DNA from: CAYZTY01 sp964444665 | GTDB lineage: Bacteria > Planctomycetota > Phycisphaerae > Sedimentisphaerales > CAYZTY01 | Length of the DNA stretch: 64,000 nucleotides | Direction: 5' to 3' | Assembly: GCA_964444665.1 (NCBI GenBank) | Contig: CAYUIE010000005.1 | Span: forward strand, 124,001-188,000 | In this document: one piece after another, positions 48,966-57,575 of the stretch | Layout of the letters: every line of letters begins with the position of its first letter | Numbering within the stretch: position 1 is the stretch's first letter | Notes under the pieces: generated by a model | The model's input: only the letters and a program-made list of their open reading frames with translations | The model's database searches: none | What the model was told of the DNA's origin: nothing | Made by a program: the position numbers and the translations under genes

Positions 48966-50798
48966 ATGAAACTCAAGAGAGAACTCGGCCTTATTCATAT
49001 TTTTTGTATAGCAACCGGCGCAATGGTTAGTTCCGGGATTTTTATCCTGCCCGGCCTGGCTTATGCAAAGGCGGGACCGGCCGTCATTCTCTGCTATTTT
49101 CTCGCCGGCCTTTTGTCGTTACCGGGAATGCTGAGCCTGGCTGAAATGATAACGGCTATGCCCAAGGCCGGCGGCGATTGCTTTACTGTTATTCGAAGTA
49201 TGGGACCGAGCGTAGGCTCGGTAGCGGGCCTGCTTAGCTGGTTCTCGCTCTCAATGAAAAGTGCTTTCGCTCTTATAGGTATGTCCATTTTTACCGTTCT
49301 GCTTGTTGATATGAACGTACATTTGATTGCCGTATTTTTCTGCCTCGCTTTTTTGTTTATCAATCTGATAGGTATTAAGGAAGCAGGAACAACACAGGTA
49401 TTCATGGTAGTAGGACTGTTACTGCTTATGGTCCTGTATATTGTTACGGGCCTGCCGTCGGTGAAAGTTAACAATCTCTCACCATTCGCACCCAAAGGAA
49501 TCGCATCCGTTTTCTTTACTACCGGATTTGTATTCGTTTCCTATACCGGATTGCTGAAGATAGCGAGCGTTGCCGAAGAGATAAAAAATCCCACAAGGAA
49601 TATACCTCTTGGTATGGTCCTGTCTCTGTCGATAGTAATGCTCCTCTATGCCTTTATGATTTTTATCACGACGGGTGTGCTTGAAGCTGACAAATTGAGC
49701 CACTCTCTTACTCCCATATCGGATGGTGCGGAGGTTTTTCTGGGCACCGGCGGCAAAATAGCTTTGAGCATAGCCGCTATACTGGCTTTTTTATCTACCG
49801 CAAACGCGGGAATTATGACCGCGGCAAGGTCCTTAATACCGCTTAGTCAGGACGGCCTGCTGCCGAGTTTCTTCGGCAAAATCAATTCAAGGTTCGGGAC
49901 ACCCCACAACGCATTAATAGTAACTGGATTATTTATTATTCTTTCTTTGTTCCTCAAACTTGAAATCCTCGTGGAGGCCGCCTCTGTGGTTCTGATACTC
50001 ACAAACCTGCTTTCCTGCACTTCCGTAATTATTCTAAGGGAAAGCCGGATTCATAACTATCAGCCGCAGTTCCGTGCGCCGTTATATCCCTGGCTGCAGA
50101 TATTCGGGATAGTGGGATTTGGCTTTGTGATATTCGAAATGGGCTCCGAAGCCCTTTTAATAAGCTGCCTGCTGATTGTAGTTGCTATTTTCGTGTATTG
50201 GTTCTACGGCCGGATCAGGGCTAACAGAGAATATGCCCTGCTCCACCTTATTGAAAGAGTAACGGCCAAAGAGCTAACCTCTTATTCCCTCGAATCCGAG
50301 CTTAGAGAAATTATCAGGGAAAGAGATGTTATTGTAAAAGACAGGTTCGACACCATAGTAGAGAAATGTACAGTTCTTGATATAAAAGAATCCGTTTCGC
50401 TCGAGGAATTTTTCAAACAGGTCGCGGACGTTATGTCAAACCGGCTCAAACTGAATCCGTCGTTTCTGTTCGACTTACTTACCCAAAGAGAAAAGGAAAC
50501 GAGCACGGTTCTAAATCCTCATATGGCGATACCTCACATAATCATCGACGGAGAAAATACGTTCGAAATTCTGCTCGTTCGCGCTCAAAATGGTATAAAA
50601 TTTTCTGATGAGTACCCGAATGTACAAACTGTATTTGTGCTTGTTGGAACCAGGGATGAACGAAACTTTCACCTGCGCGCGCTTTCAGCAATTGCCCAGG
50701 TGGTTCAATCCCCGGACTTCGAAAAAAAGTGGCTCTCGGCAAGAAGCCAGCAGGAACTTCGCGATATTGTTCTTTTAGGAACTCGAAGGCGAGGGTAA
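48966..50798 (+). CDS. APC amino-acid permease fused to PTS EIIA domain
   Basis: A 610-residue fusion. Residues 1-430 are an APC-superfamily transporter with about 12 hydrophobic segments, beginning LKRELGLIHIFCIATGAMVSSGIFILPG and containing the KAGGDCFTVIRSMGP region. A cytosolic linker (about 430-460) leads to a PTS EIIA type 2 (fructose/mannitol or nitrogen-PTS) domain at about 460-605, with the phospho-acceptor His524 in HMAIPHIII and downstream GIKFSDEYPNVQTVFVLVGT. The fusion implies that transport is gated by phosphorylation from a PTS or PTS-Ntr phosphorelay. No HPr or EI gene is in this window. The transported substrate is unknown. Confidence 0.88.
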   Translation: MKLKRELGLIHIFCIATGAMVSSGIFILPGLAYAKAGPAVILCYFLAGLLSLPGMLSLAEMITAMPKAGGDCFTVIRSMGPSVGSVAGLLSWFSLSMKSAFALIGMSIFTVLLVDMNVHLIAVFFCLAFLFINLIGIKEAGTTQVFMVVGLLLLMVLYIVTGLPSVKVNNLSPFAPKGIASVFFTTGFVFVSYTGLLKIASVAEEIKNPTRNIPLGMVLSLSIVMLLYAFMIFITTGVLEADKLSHSLTPISDGAEVFLGTGGKIALSIAAILAFLSTANAGIMTAARSLIPLSQDGLLPSFFGKINSRFGTPHNALIVTGLFIILSLFLKLEILVEAASVVLILTNLLSCTSVIILRESRIHNYQPQFRAPLYPWLQIFGIVGFGFVIFEMGSEALLISCLLIVVAIFVYWFYGRIRANREYALLHLIERVTAKELTSYSLESELREIIRERDVIVKDRFDTIVEKCTVLDIKESVSLEEFFKQVADVMSNRLKLNPSFLFDLLTQREKETSTVLNPHMAIPHIIIDGENTFEILLVRAQNGIKFSDEYPNVQTVFVLVGTRDERNFHLRALSAIAQVVQSPDFEKKWLSARSQQELRDIVLLGTRRRG

Positions 50799-50883
50799 AA
50801 TCCCGGTATTTCCACCTCCGACCGAAAAGAACAGCTTTTATTAGCTTAGGAAAAATAACAATGCTCTTTTGGATATTGAAGTA

Positions 50884-51945
50884 ATGGACAGAAAAAATCA
50901 AACTCGCCAAAAACTAAAAAAACTCAAATCTCTCTGGAGAAAATATAATTCTCTCTTAATTGTAATGCAGGATAATCCCGACCCCGATGCTATTGCCGCA
51001 TCAACCGCCTTAAAGGAGCTGGCCAACAAAAAAGCGGATATAAGCTGCCAGCTTGCTTACGGCGGAACAATCGGGCGGGCCGAAAACCACGAGCTGGTTC
51101 ATTATCTCGGATTTAATTTTCACCCTTTCAGTGACATAAGCCCTGAAAATTTTGACCTTATCGCATTAGTAGATTCGCAGCCGGAAACGGGAAATAATCC
51201 GCTGCCGCCGAACATTGCACCGGATATCGTTATCGACCACCATCCCTTCAGAAGCCCGAGCCGTGATATAGCATTTACGGACATTCGACAGCACTACGGC
51301 GCTACCTCCACAATTCTATGGGAATACCTCTCGGCCGCGGGAATTACTCCTGAAACACCGATAGCTACCGCGCTTCTCTACGGAATCAGGTCGGATACTC
51401 AGGACCTCGGAAGAGAATCCACCCGGGCGGACATCGATGCGATGGAGGCGTTGTACCCACTGGCAAATAAACGAATGCTCAGCCAGATCCAACAGGGCAG
51501 AGTACCTTCCGCGTATTACCAAATGCTTACAACGGCACTGGCAAACACAAAAATTTATGAGCACTGCCTGATTTGTAATATCGCAAAGGTTGATAATCCC
51601 GATATGATTGGCGAAGTGGCTGATATTCTGTTAAGGCACGAACAGGTCGATTGGGTGATGTGTTTCGGCCGTCACGAAAAGCGATTACTACTCTCTCTTC
51701 GCACTCAGGACAGGACACTTTCTGCGGGAAAAGTCGTGCGCGATATAGTTCAAAAAATCGGCACCGGCGGCGGCCACGCAAGTATGGCGGGAGGACAAAT
51801 ACAACTATCCTCGGCAAGGGGCGTAAAATCCCGGCGCACACACATAGAAAGACTAATTTGCAATAGATTTCTAAAAGCCCTCAGGATAAAGAGCAAAAAA
51901 GGCCGGAGACTTGTCCACATACCTGCAAATGCTTCAAAAAAATAG
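50884..51945 (+). CDS. DHH-family phosphoesterase (NrnA-like)
   Basis: A protein of about 353 residues with DHH and DHHA1 domains. MQDNPDPDAIAASTALKELA (about 27-46), ALVDSQP and VIDHHPF (the DHH motif, about 120-126) precede a C-terminal GTGGGHASMAGG (about 299-310). NrnA-like members degrade nano-RNA or cyclic dinucleotide products and dephosphorylate pAp. It is 85 bp after the permease and may be co-transcribed. The start is unsure: the frame opens at TTG 50869 and the first ATG is at 50884, neither with a good ribosome site. Confidence 0.87.
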   Translation: MDRKNQTRQKLKKLKSLWRKYNSLLIVMQDNPDPDAIAASTALKELANKKADISCQLAYGGTIGRAENHELVHYLGFNFHPFSDISPENFDLIALVDSQPETGNNPLPPNIAPDIVIDHHPFRSPSRDIAFTDIRQHYGATSTILWEYLSAAGITPETPIATALLYGIRSDTQDLGRESTRADIDAMEALYPLANKRMLSQIQQGRVPSAYYQMLTTALANTKIYEHCLICNIAKVDNPDMIGEVADILLRHEQVDWVMCFGRHEKRLLLSLRTQDRTLSAGKVVRDIVQKIGTGGGHASMAGGQIQLSSARGVKSRRTHIERLICNRFLKALRIKSKKGRRLVHIPANASKK

Positions 51946-52025
51946 ACATTTATTTGCTATTCACACCAGAACATAATTCAGAATAAGATAAGCTGCTCCA
52001 GCCCTTTTATCACTCTTATTTTCTT

Positions 52026-52724
52026 TCATAACGGGAAATTCGTTTCCACGAAATCTCCCTGCAGCTCTCGTGCCTTTAAGTCATACGCCCTCGCCGCCTT
52101 GTCCTCGTCGTCGAACGACCCGATATGCATACTTTTCTTATTTACCTTAATCATTGCCCGCCACTTTTTACCTCGGTGCCGGTACACGCCTTTGTATTTT
52201 GAGCTTTTATTCCTGATAATCTTTCGGCGATTATAATTATTCTGTGCGAAGGTGGCTTCCCGAAGATTTGCCTTGCGGTTATCCAGCCCGTTATGGTTGA
52301 TATGGTCCACGACAAGGCCGTCGCCCACCTTGATTACCTCCCGGTGCATCAATATACTCTTTTTTTTCGCACCCCCATTGCCGGGCTCGTTTCGCACGGC
52401 ATAATAAGTATACCACGCTTTTTGCGCGTACCATTTATAACGCACCAGCCGGTAATAATCATCGGCATCGACAATCGCATATTTACACCGTGTAAGCTTG
52501 ATTCTCCGAAACGCGTATCCGTATCGCAACCGGCGATATAAAAGGAGGATTAACACCATCGGCCGCTCAATAATCGTCGGTATGCGTATCTTCAGGTTGA
52601 TATTTATCTCGTCCGCGATACTCCCTGCTCCCCTCAACTGTCGACATACGAAATACGAGACACGACCGACGTTTTTTTGCCAGAGGCAAAAAAACTGTCC
52701 TCTCACTATTGGCTCAACCTGCAC
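52026..52724 (-). CDS. HNH endonuclease with AP2 domain, second copy
   Basis: Paralogue of the gene at 4378-5001 with the same order of domains. It has IERPMVLILLLYRRLRYGYAFRRIKLTRCKYAIVDADDYY, the HNH region VDHINHNGLDNRKANLREAT and MHREVI, then an AP2-like domain KSSKYKGVYRHRGKKWRAMIKVNKKSMHIGSFDDEDKAARAYDLKA. The 232-residue frame starts at ATG 52724. Homology with the first copy begins only about 33 residues in, after GAGGGGAGCAGGGAG, so the real start may be internal. The leader upstream (52725-52970) is shared with the first copy, on the opposite strand. It is likely a second insertion of the same mobile nuclease type; both copies look intact. Confidence 0.85.
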   Translation of the reverse strand: MQVEPIVRGQFFCLWQKNVGRVSYFVCRQLRGAGSIADEININLKIRIPTIIERPMVLILLLYRRLRYGYAFRRIKLTRCKYAIVDADDYYRLVRYKWYAQKAWYTYYAVRNEPGNGGAKKKSILMHREVIKVGDGLVVDHINHNGLDNRKANLREATFAQNNYNRRKIIRNKSSKYKGVYRHRGKKWRAMIKVNKKSMHIGSFDDEDKAARAYDLKARELQGDFVETNFPL

Positions 52725-52970
52725 GTTTTGGCGAAATTCCGGCCATTTTTTAGGCCCTTAAAATAACTAAGTGCTTGTTATATAAGGAGATAAATTATTT
52801 TATTTTTTTCGAAAATGCGCAAAAACCACCTGCGCATTTTGTCTTATGTATCTTTATCAAATATTATATGTCCACAAAATTTAAACATACATAATCGATT
52901 ACTTAAAATTGCGTTTTGCTTATCCTGAGCCTGTCGAAGGGTTCTATCTTGATTTATAAGTCTGAAAATA
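52681..52970 (-). promoter_or_regulatory. Conserved leader of the second HNH-AP2 gene, interrupted by about 100 bp
   Basis: Read on the minus strand, this is the same series of blocks as at 4005-4190: 'tcagacttataaat', then 'gcgcaggt', 'gaaaaaaataaaa', 'ttatctcctt', 'aagcactta', 'cgccaaaacg' and 'gcaggttgagccaatagtg'. Between the first block and the rest, about 52841-52940 is extra material absent from copy 1. That extra piece begins with a copy of the 'cttatcctgagcctgtcgaa' dispersed repeat, so the repeat appears to have inserted into this leader. Confidence 0.6.
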
Positions 52971-53815
52971 CCAAGAACCCTCGCCCCTCACCCCTCGTCC
53001 CTAATCCCCTACTGCTTATCCTGAGTTTTCTATACTGAGCCTGTCGAAGTAGTCGAAGGGCCTCCGCCTTCGGCGGCCGCCCTCTGTGCGTTTAGTCTTA
53101 TCTGGGCGATTTGGCTCGAATATTTAGCCCCGAGATTCATCGCGTGGGTTCACAGAGCCGCGACCGTGAGGGAGCGGTAAATTATTTAGCCCCACGTTTC
53201 ACGTGGGGTGATTTACCCGTCGCCGTTCCGGCGACGTAAAATACTTAGCCCTGCAACCGGTCCTGAGTCCGTCGAAGGATTTATTGCAGGGTTTCTTCAT
53301 TACGATTTACTGTGTGTGTGTTTGATTAGCCCACGGCATCGCCGTGGGTTTCTTCGCCCAAAAACCGCAAGCCCCCAACCCTATCCTGAGCGTAGTCGAA
53401 TGGGCCACGCCTTAGGGGGTTCTTCTTTTCGTTTAGCCGTCGCCGAAACGGCGACGTAAAATACTTAGCCCTGCAACCGGTCCTGAGTCCGTCGAAGGAT
53501 TTATTGCAGGGTTTCTTCATTACTATTTACTGTGTGTGTGTTTGATTAGCCCACGGCATCGCCGTGGGTTTCTTTCCTTTTTGAATCCCTGCACCGCAGG
53601 GGGTAGGTTAGATCCGTCATCTTGATGACGGGGTTTCTTTGCCTGCCTCGGCGTAGTCTCGCCACTAAAGTGGCGGACGAAGACGGGTCATTGCGAGGCC
53701 GCCTGCCCTGAGCAATGTCGAAGGGAAGGCCGCGGCAATCTCCAAATTATTTAGCCCCCAGTCCTGTGCTGGGGGGGTATTTGTATAGTGGCCCCTTCGC
53801 CCCGCCAATCCAAAT
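52971..53815. repeat. Hairpin-rich repeat cluster
   Basis: No gene. It includes two 138-bp direct repeats (53217-53354 and 53437-53574, offset 220, differing at a handful of bases) that each join a GCCGTCGCC/GGCGAC hairpin, a 'cctgagtccgtcgaagga' repeat flanked by CTGCAA/TTGCAG, a TGTGTGTGTG stretch and a CCCACGGC/GCCGTGGG hairpin. Other mini-hairpins of the form 'ttagcccc' + palindrome + 'gggg(t)' lie at about 53129-53151, 53188-53210 and 53751-53776. Similar modules follow the first HNH-AP2 gene at 5053-5110. Copies of the 'cctgag...gtcgaagg' family recur at 52923, 53023, 53260, 53383, 53480 and 53706. Confidence 0.75.
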
Positions 53816-55133
53816 CTAATCGTTGTGATTTTTTGTGTTATCAATTATCCTGCCTAAAGTCTCCATAAACTTAGTTAGCCGTTTTTCATTAAGTCCATTC
53901 TTGACAAGTTCTTTGCCATGCTTCCAAATACCATCCGCAAACCCGGCCGCATACTTCAAGAGAATGATATTTACTCTCCCGCCTTCAACCTCCTCTAAAA
54001 AATACTCCATCGCTAAATTCGCCCATCCCGCCGCTTTATCCTTTATTTCCAGTTCCTTGGCCAGCGCACATGCAAAGCCTGCTGCCTGCATAAAAGAACC
54101 GACTATGTGCCTTTGGCCTTCATCGATTAGCTCTTTTAGCAAACTAACCCCTTTCTCAATATCCCCACCTGCTTCTTTCCATTGGCCTTTCTCGCTTCGT
54201 GCAACCGCTCTATTAAACAAACAGCTCTCCAAATTGCTTCTAAACTCCAGCCGACCTTCATTTTCAACAAGCTGTTTATAAATCTTAATCGCCCGGCCGT
54301 AGTCTGATATCGATTCATCAAGCTGACCCTTATCTGCCAACGCAAAACCCCGGTTGTTGTAGCAACTAGCCAAGTCGTTTCTAAGCTCTAATCGCTCTTC
54401 CTTTTCAACAAGCTGTTCTCTAATCTTAATCGCCCGGCCGTAGTCTGATATCGATTCATCAAGCTGACCCTTATCTNNNNNNNNNNNNNNNNNNNNNNNN
54501 NNNNNNNNNNNNNNNNNNNNNNNNNNNNNNNNNNNNNNNNNNNNNNNNNNNNNNNNNNNNNNNNNNNNNNNNNNNNGCCAACGCAAGACCCCGGTTGTTG
54601 TAGCACATAGCCAGGTCATTTTTAAGCTCTAATCGCTCTTCCTTTTCAACAAGCTGTTTATAAATCTTAATCGCCCGGCCGTAGTCTGATATCGCTTCAT
54701 CAAGCTGACCCTTATTTACCAACGCATTACCCCGGTTGTTGTAGCAACTGGCCAGGTCATTTCTAAGCTCCAGCCGCCCTTCCTTTTCAACAAGCTGTTT
54801 ATAAATCAAAATCGCCCGGCCGTAGTCTGCTATCGCTTCATCAAGCTGACCCTTATCTACCAACGCAAGACCCCGGTTGTTGTAGCAACTAGCAAGGTCA
54901 TTTCTAAGCTCCAGCCGACCTTCCTTTTCAACAAGCTGTTCTCTAATCTCAATCGCCCGGCCGTAGTCTGCTATTGATTCATCAAGCTCCTCCCTGGCCC
55001 CCAACGCATTACCCCGGTTGCTGTAACAACCAGCCAGGTTATTTCTAAGCTCCTGCCGACCTTCCTTTTCTACAAGCTGTTCTCTAATCTCAATCGCCCG
55101 GCCGTAGTCCGCTATCGCTTCAGAAAGCTCACA
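53816..55133 (-). CDS. Tetratricopeptide-repeat protein, 5' end missing, spans the scaffold gap
   Basis: An array of at least six TPR units of exactly 47 residues (141 bp), each reading close to AIADYGRAIKIREQLVEKEG, then RLELRNDLASCYNNRG, then ALVDKGQLDE. A distinct helical C-terminal domain of about 140 residues follows (from RAVARSEKGQWKEAGGDIEKG to KNHND). A block of 100 N (54477-54576) splits the array in the middle of a repeat. Deleting the N run restores one reading frame, so the gene is continuous but the true number of repeats is unknown. At the 5' end the frame is open to a TAG at 55134-55136 without ATG and begins inside a repeat; a TTG at 55004 is the only start candidate. The 5' part is therefore lost or misassembled. 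It follows the STAND and coiled-coil genes on the same strand. Confidence 0.75.
54477..54576. other. Assembly gap of 100 N inside the TPR array
   Basis: Exactly 100 N, the conventional placeholder for an unknown gap. The flanks 'cttatct' and 'gccaacgca' are adjacent in intact repeats of the same array (54334-54345), so the gap falls in a near-identical repeat. It probably hides a whole number of 141-bp units. Confidence 0.97.
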
Positions 55134-55248
55134 CTAAAGTTTTAATACTCTTATTTAGTTATTGTAGCATGCGGCATCAAGATATTATGGGATTAATCAT
55201 TTTATTAGGTAATTCCAAACAGGCTTCTTCTCAAATATAACGATTTTT

Positions 55249-55788
55249 CTATTCTCCATCGTAGGTATTTTTGTTCTCATCAAGCCTTTCAGCAAGATAT
55301 CCAACCACATCCTTAGGTAAGAATATTACTTCTTGGCCACGTTTTCCTTCAATTCTGAAAGTTAGTTTCTTGCTACTTTGCTTCTCGAATTGCTGAATTA
55401 TCTTGATAGCCTTCTCGAAGTTTGCTAACTCCTGGGATGCGGAATCCGCGTTCAATTTACGGGTTTCTGCTTTCGTTTTTTTGCGTTGTACTCGCAGGTT
55501 CTCCTTTTCCTCGTAGGTATTTTGGATCTGGGCCTGTTTCAACTGATTCTCGATGGTTTGCCTGTCTAACTGTGATTCTAGTGCTTCGAATCCTTTTGTG
55601 GTCAGCTTTGAAGCCTCACTCGCGACCGTTTCTCCCGTATTCGGGTTAATCTTCGTTTCAGCAATTTGATCTGCCGCCCTTCGCAGTGCACGAACTAATG
55701 ACGCTTTGATCCTCACTCGCCACTTACTCTTCTGGTGGCCACTGAGATCCATACGGAGAACATCTTTTTCCATTCCCTCTTTATCCAT
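55249..55788 (-). CDS. Coiled-coil protein of the STAND operon, unknown function
   Basis: A 179-residue protein. The N-terminal 50 residues are basic. A long helical, probably coiled-coil middle follows (about 60-130, with many Gln, Glu and Lys: LESQLDRQTIENQLKQAQIQ and ENLRVQRKKTKAETRKL). The C-terminal 45 residues look like a small alpha/beta piece (KLTFRIEGKRGQEVIFLPKD). I do not recognise a family. Its ATG is two bases after the stop of the STAND NTPase gene, so the two are translated from one message. The TPR gene follows about 115 bp downstream. Confidence 0.75.
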   Translation of the reverse strand: MDKEGMEKDVLRMDLSGHQKSKWRVRIKASLVRALRRAADQIAETKINPNTGETVASEASKLTTKGFEALESQLDRQTIENQLKQAQIQNTYEEKENLRVQRKKTKAETRKLNADSASQELANFEKAIKIIQQFEKQSSKKLTFRIEGKRGQEVIFLPKDVVGYLAERLDENKNTYDGE

Positions 55789-55790
55789 AG

Positions 55791-57575
55791 TTATACGTCC
55801 ACGGGTTCAAGTGCAAGAGACGGTTCAATCATCCCCTTGCTTTCGATGACAAGTCGGTCACCTGTCATCGATTCATATAGATCAGAAAGTAACTCAATCA
55901 ACTCAACTACATCTTCCTCATCGTATTCCGTCATATCAATATAGATCCTGAGTGGGGTGGCAGTAGCTTCCTGCTGATCCCACCAGTCTTCGATTGCTGT
56001 ATGCAATTCTCTTGCCCTCTCTTGTCCCATCCGTTCTATCAAATACTGCTTGATAGCTATATGCTGCTTAACATTACCCCATTCAAACTCTACCATCTGC
56101 CATTTTATAAGCTCTGCAATCGCCTTTCGAATCGTCCCCTCATCTAATCCCAAAAGCTCTACTAACATCTCTACGGGTACAGACCTCATAGAACAGGCTA
56201 CTAACGACAGCAAGCCTATATCTTCTTGCCGATGTTCGATTATCCTCTCAAATAAGCCTGCAATTTTTGTTTCTTCAAGTGGATTTACCTCTTTCCAACG
56301 TGATATATCCGCGTCATATAAATCGTGCAGCAATACCCCGAGTACGTGCACTGCATACGGATGGCAGCCATACGCCTTTACCGCCTTCAACATAATCGCG
56401 TCATCCCCACTTACGCCCAATTCCTTAAGCAGCGCGACCGCCTCCTGTGGCTTCAAATCGACAAGCAGCGTTTGCCTGCCGTGTTTTTGACCAATCATAA
56501 CAGGCGGATTCTCATCAAGCGCGCTGGGTATCGCGCGCGTTGTAAGCAAAACCTTTGAACCGTTATCCCAGAAGCACGCGTGTTTGATGAATTTATCGAA
56601 TGCTTCTTCCACCGCTTCCCTGTCATCTACGGTTGGCTTCTCAATCTGCGCATCAGGTTCGGCCGACCATCGCTTAAGCCATCGCTCCGCCCCGTCCAGC
56701 ACAATCCAGCAGGGCTGTTGCCTGAGTGCATCCTGCACCATCCCGCTGCGGGCGCTGGCGGAAGTAATTTCCTGTCGGTTTATATGCTCGCCCGTAAGGT
56801 AAAAATAAAAGTCATCCAGAAAAATATCGAATGTGTATCCCGGCTCATAAAGCTTCCGCCAGAATAGTCCTGTCCCCTCCGCAGGTCTTGCGCCCCGTTT
56901 ATACCACTCACCGGCCAAACAGCTCTTTCCCTGCCCGGCCAAACCTACTACAGCAATGATATTCTTATTCCCACCCATCCCCGCCGAAAGCTCTTTTAGC
57001 TCATCCTCCCGCCCCGCAAATGGAACCGAAACCTTAGGACCACTATCAGGAAACGAAATCCCAGGCCATACGGCCCGCATTTCCAAACCCCTCAGTCGCC
57101 CCTCCTTTTCTAAAAATTTTCTAAGGTTTTGAAACTCCTTTAGTATTCTTTGCTGTCCACTCTGTGAAAGATTTATTCCAATACTCATCACACTGTACAA
57201 AGTCTGAATAGTGCTTCGTGGGTCCTTGAGTAGTTCGCTTATTAGTGCATTATTGAAATAAGAAAAGACTTCCTTCGCTACCTTCAGTGCTGTCTTTTCA
57301 TCACCAAGATAAAAATCCCCCAGAATTGCAAACTGCCGAGCCAATTCGTCCCCATCGATAAATCCTTCACCTTTTCTGAACCGCTCGATTTCCCCCTGAC
57401 CGATATTTCCTTCCAGCAAAGCCGTGAAAGGTCCGATTTCTATCTCAATATCTTTTTTATGAAAATGTTGTATGGTTTTATCAATTGCGGTGTAAACAGG
57501 GTCATTGAATTTAATCCATTTCTTCCGCCCCAGGTTATAAAGAATCGCTGCGATTAAACTACCTGTTATTTCCAT
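55791..57575 (-). CDS. STAND (NB-ARC-like) NTPase, candidate immune sensor
   Basis: A 594-residue protein. Residues 1-190 form a helical N-terminal region of unknown type that would be the effector or adaptor. The NB-ARC-like ATPase (about 195-440) has Walker A VVGLAGQGKSCLA (about 209-221), Walker B PCWIVLDGAERWL (about 287-299), sensor KVLLTTRAIPSAL (about 343-355) and the GLPL-like GCHPYAVHVLG. A winged-helix region (about 455-545) is followed by a 45-residue C-terminal piece (PLRIYIDMTEYDEEDVVELIELL and on). The architecture is that of NLR-like STAND proteins, which oligomerise on sensing a trigger. Here the likely sensor repeats (TPR) sit in a separate gene downstream. AAAGGTG precedes the ATG. 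It heads a three-gene operon. Confidence 0.85.
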   Translation of the reverse strand: MEITGSLIAAILYNLGRKKWIKFNDPVYTAIDKTIQHFHKKDIEIEIGPFTALLEGNIGQGEIERFRKGEGFIDGDELARQFAILGDFYLGDEKTALKVAKEVFSYFNNALISELLKDPRSTIQTLYSVMSIGINLSQSGQQRILKEFQNLRKFLEKEGRLRGLEMRAVWPGISFPDSGPKVSVPFAGREDELKELSAGMGGNKNIIAVVGLAGQGKSCLAGEWYKRGARPAEGTGLFWRKLYEPGYTFDIFLDDFYFYLTGEHINRQEITSASARSGMVQDALRQQPCWIVLDGAERWLKRWSAEPDAQIEKPTVDDREAVEEAFDKFIKHACFWDNGSKVLLTTRAIPSALDENPPVMIGQKHGRQTLLVDLKPQEAVALLKELGVSGDDAIMLKAVKAYGCHPYAVHVLGVLLHDLYDADISRWKEVNPLEETKIAGLFERIIEHRQEDIGLLSLVACSMRSVPVEMLVELLGLDEGTIRKAIAELIKWQMVEFEWGNVKQHIAIKQYLIERMGQERARELHTAIEDWWDQQEATATPLRIYIDMTEYDEEDVVELIELLSDLYESMTGDRLVIESKGMIEPSLALEPVDV

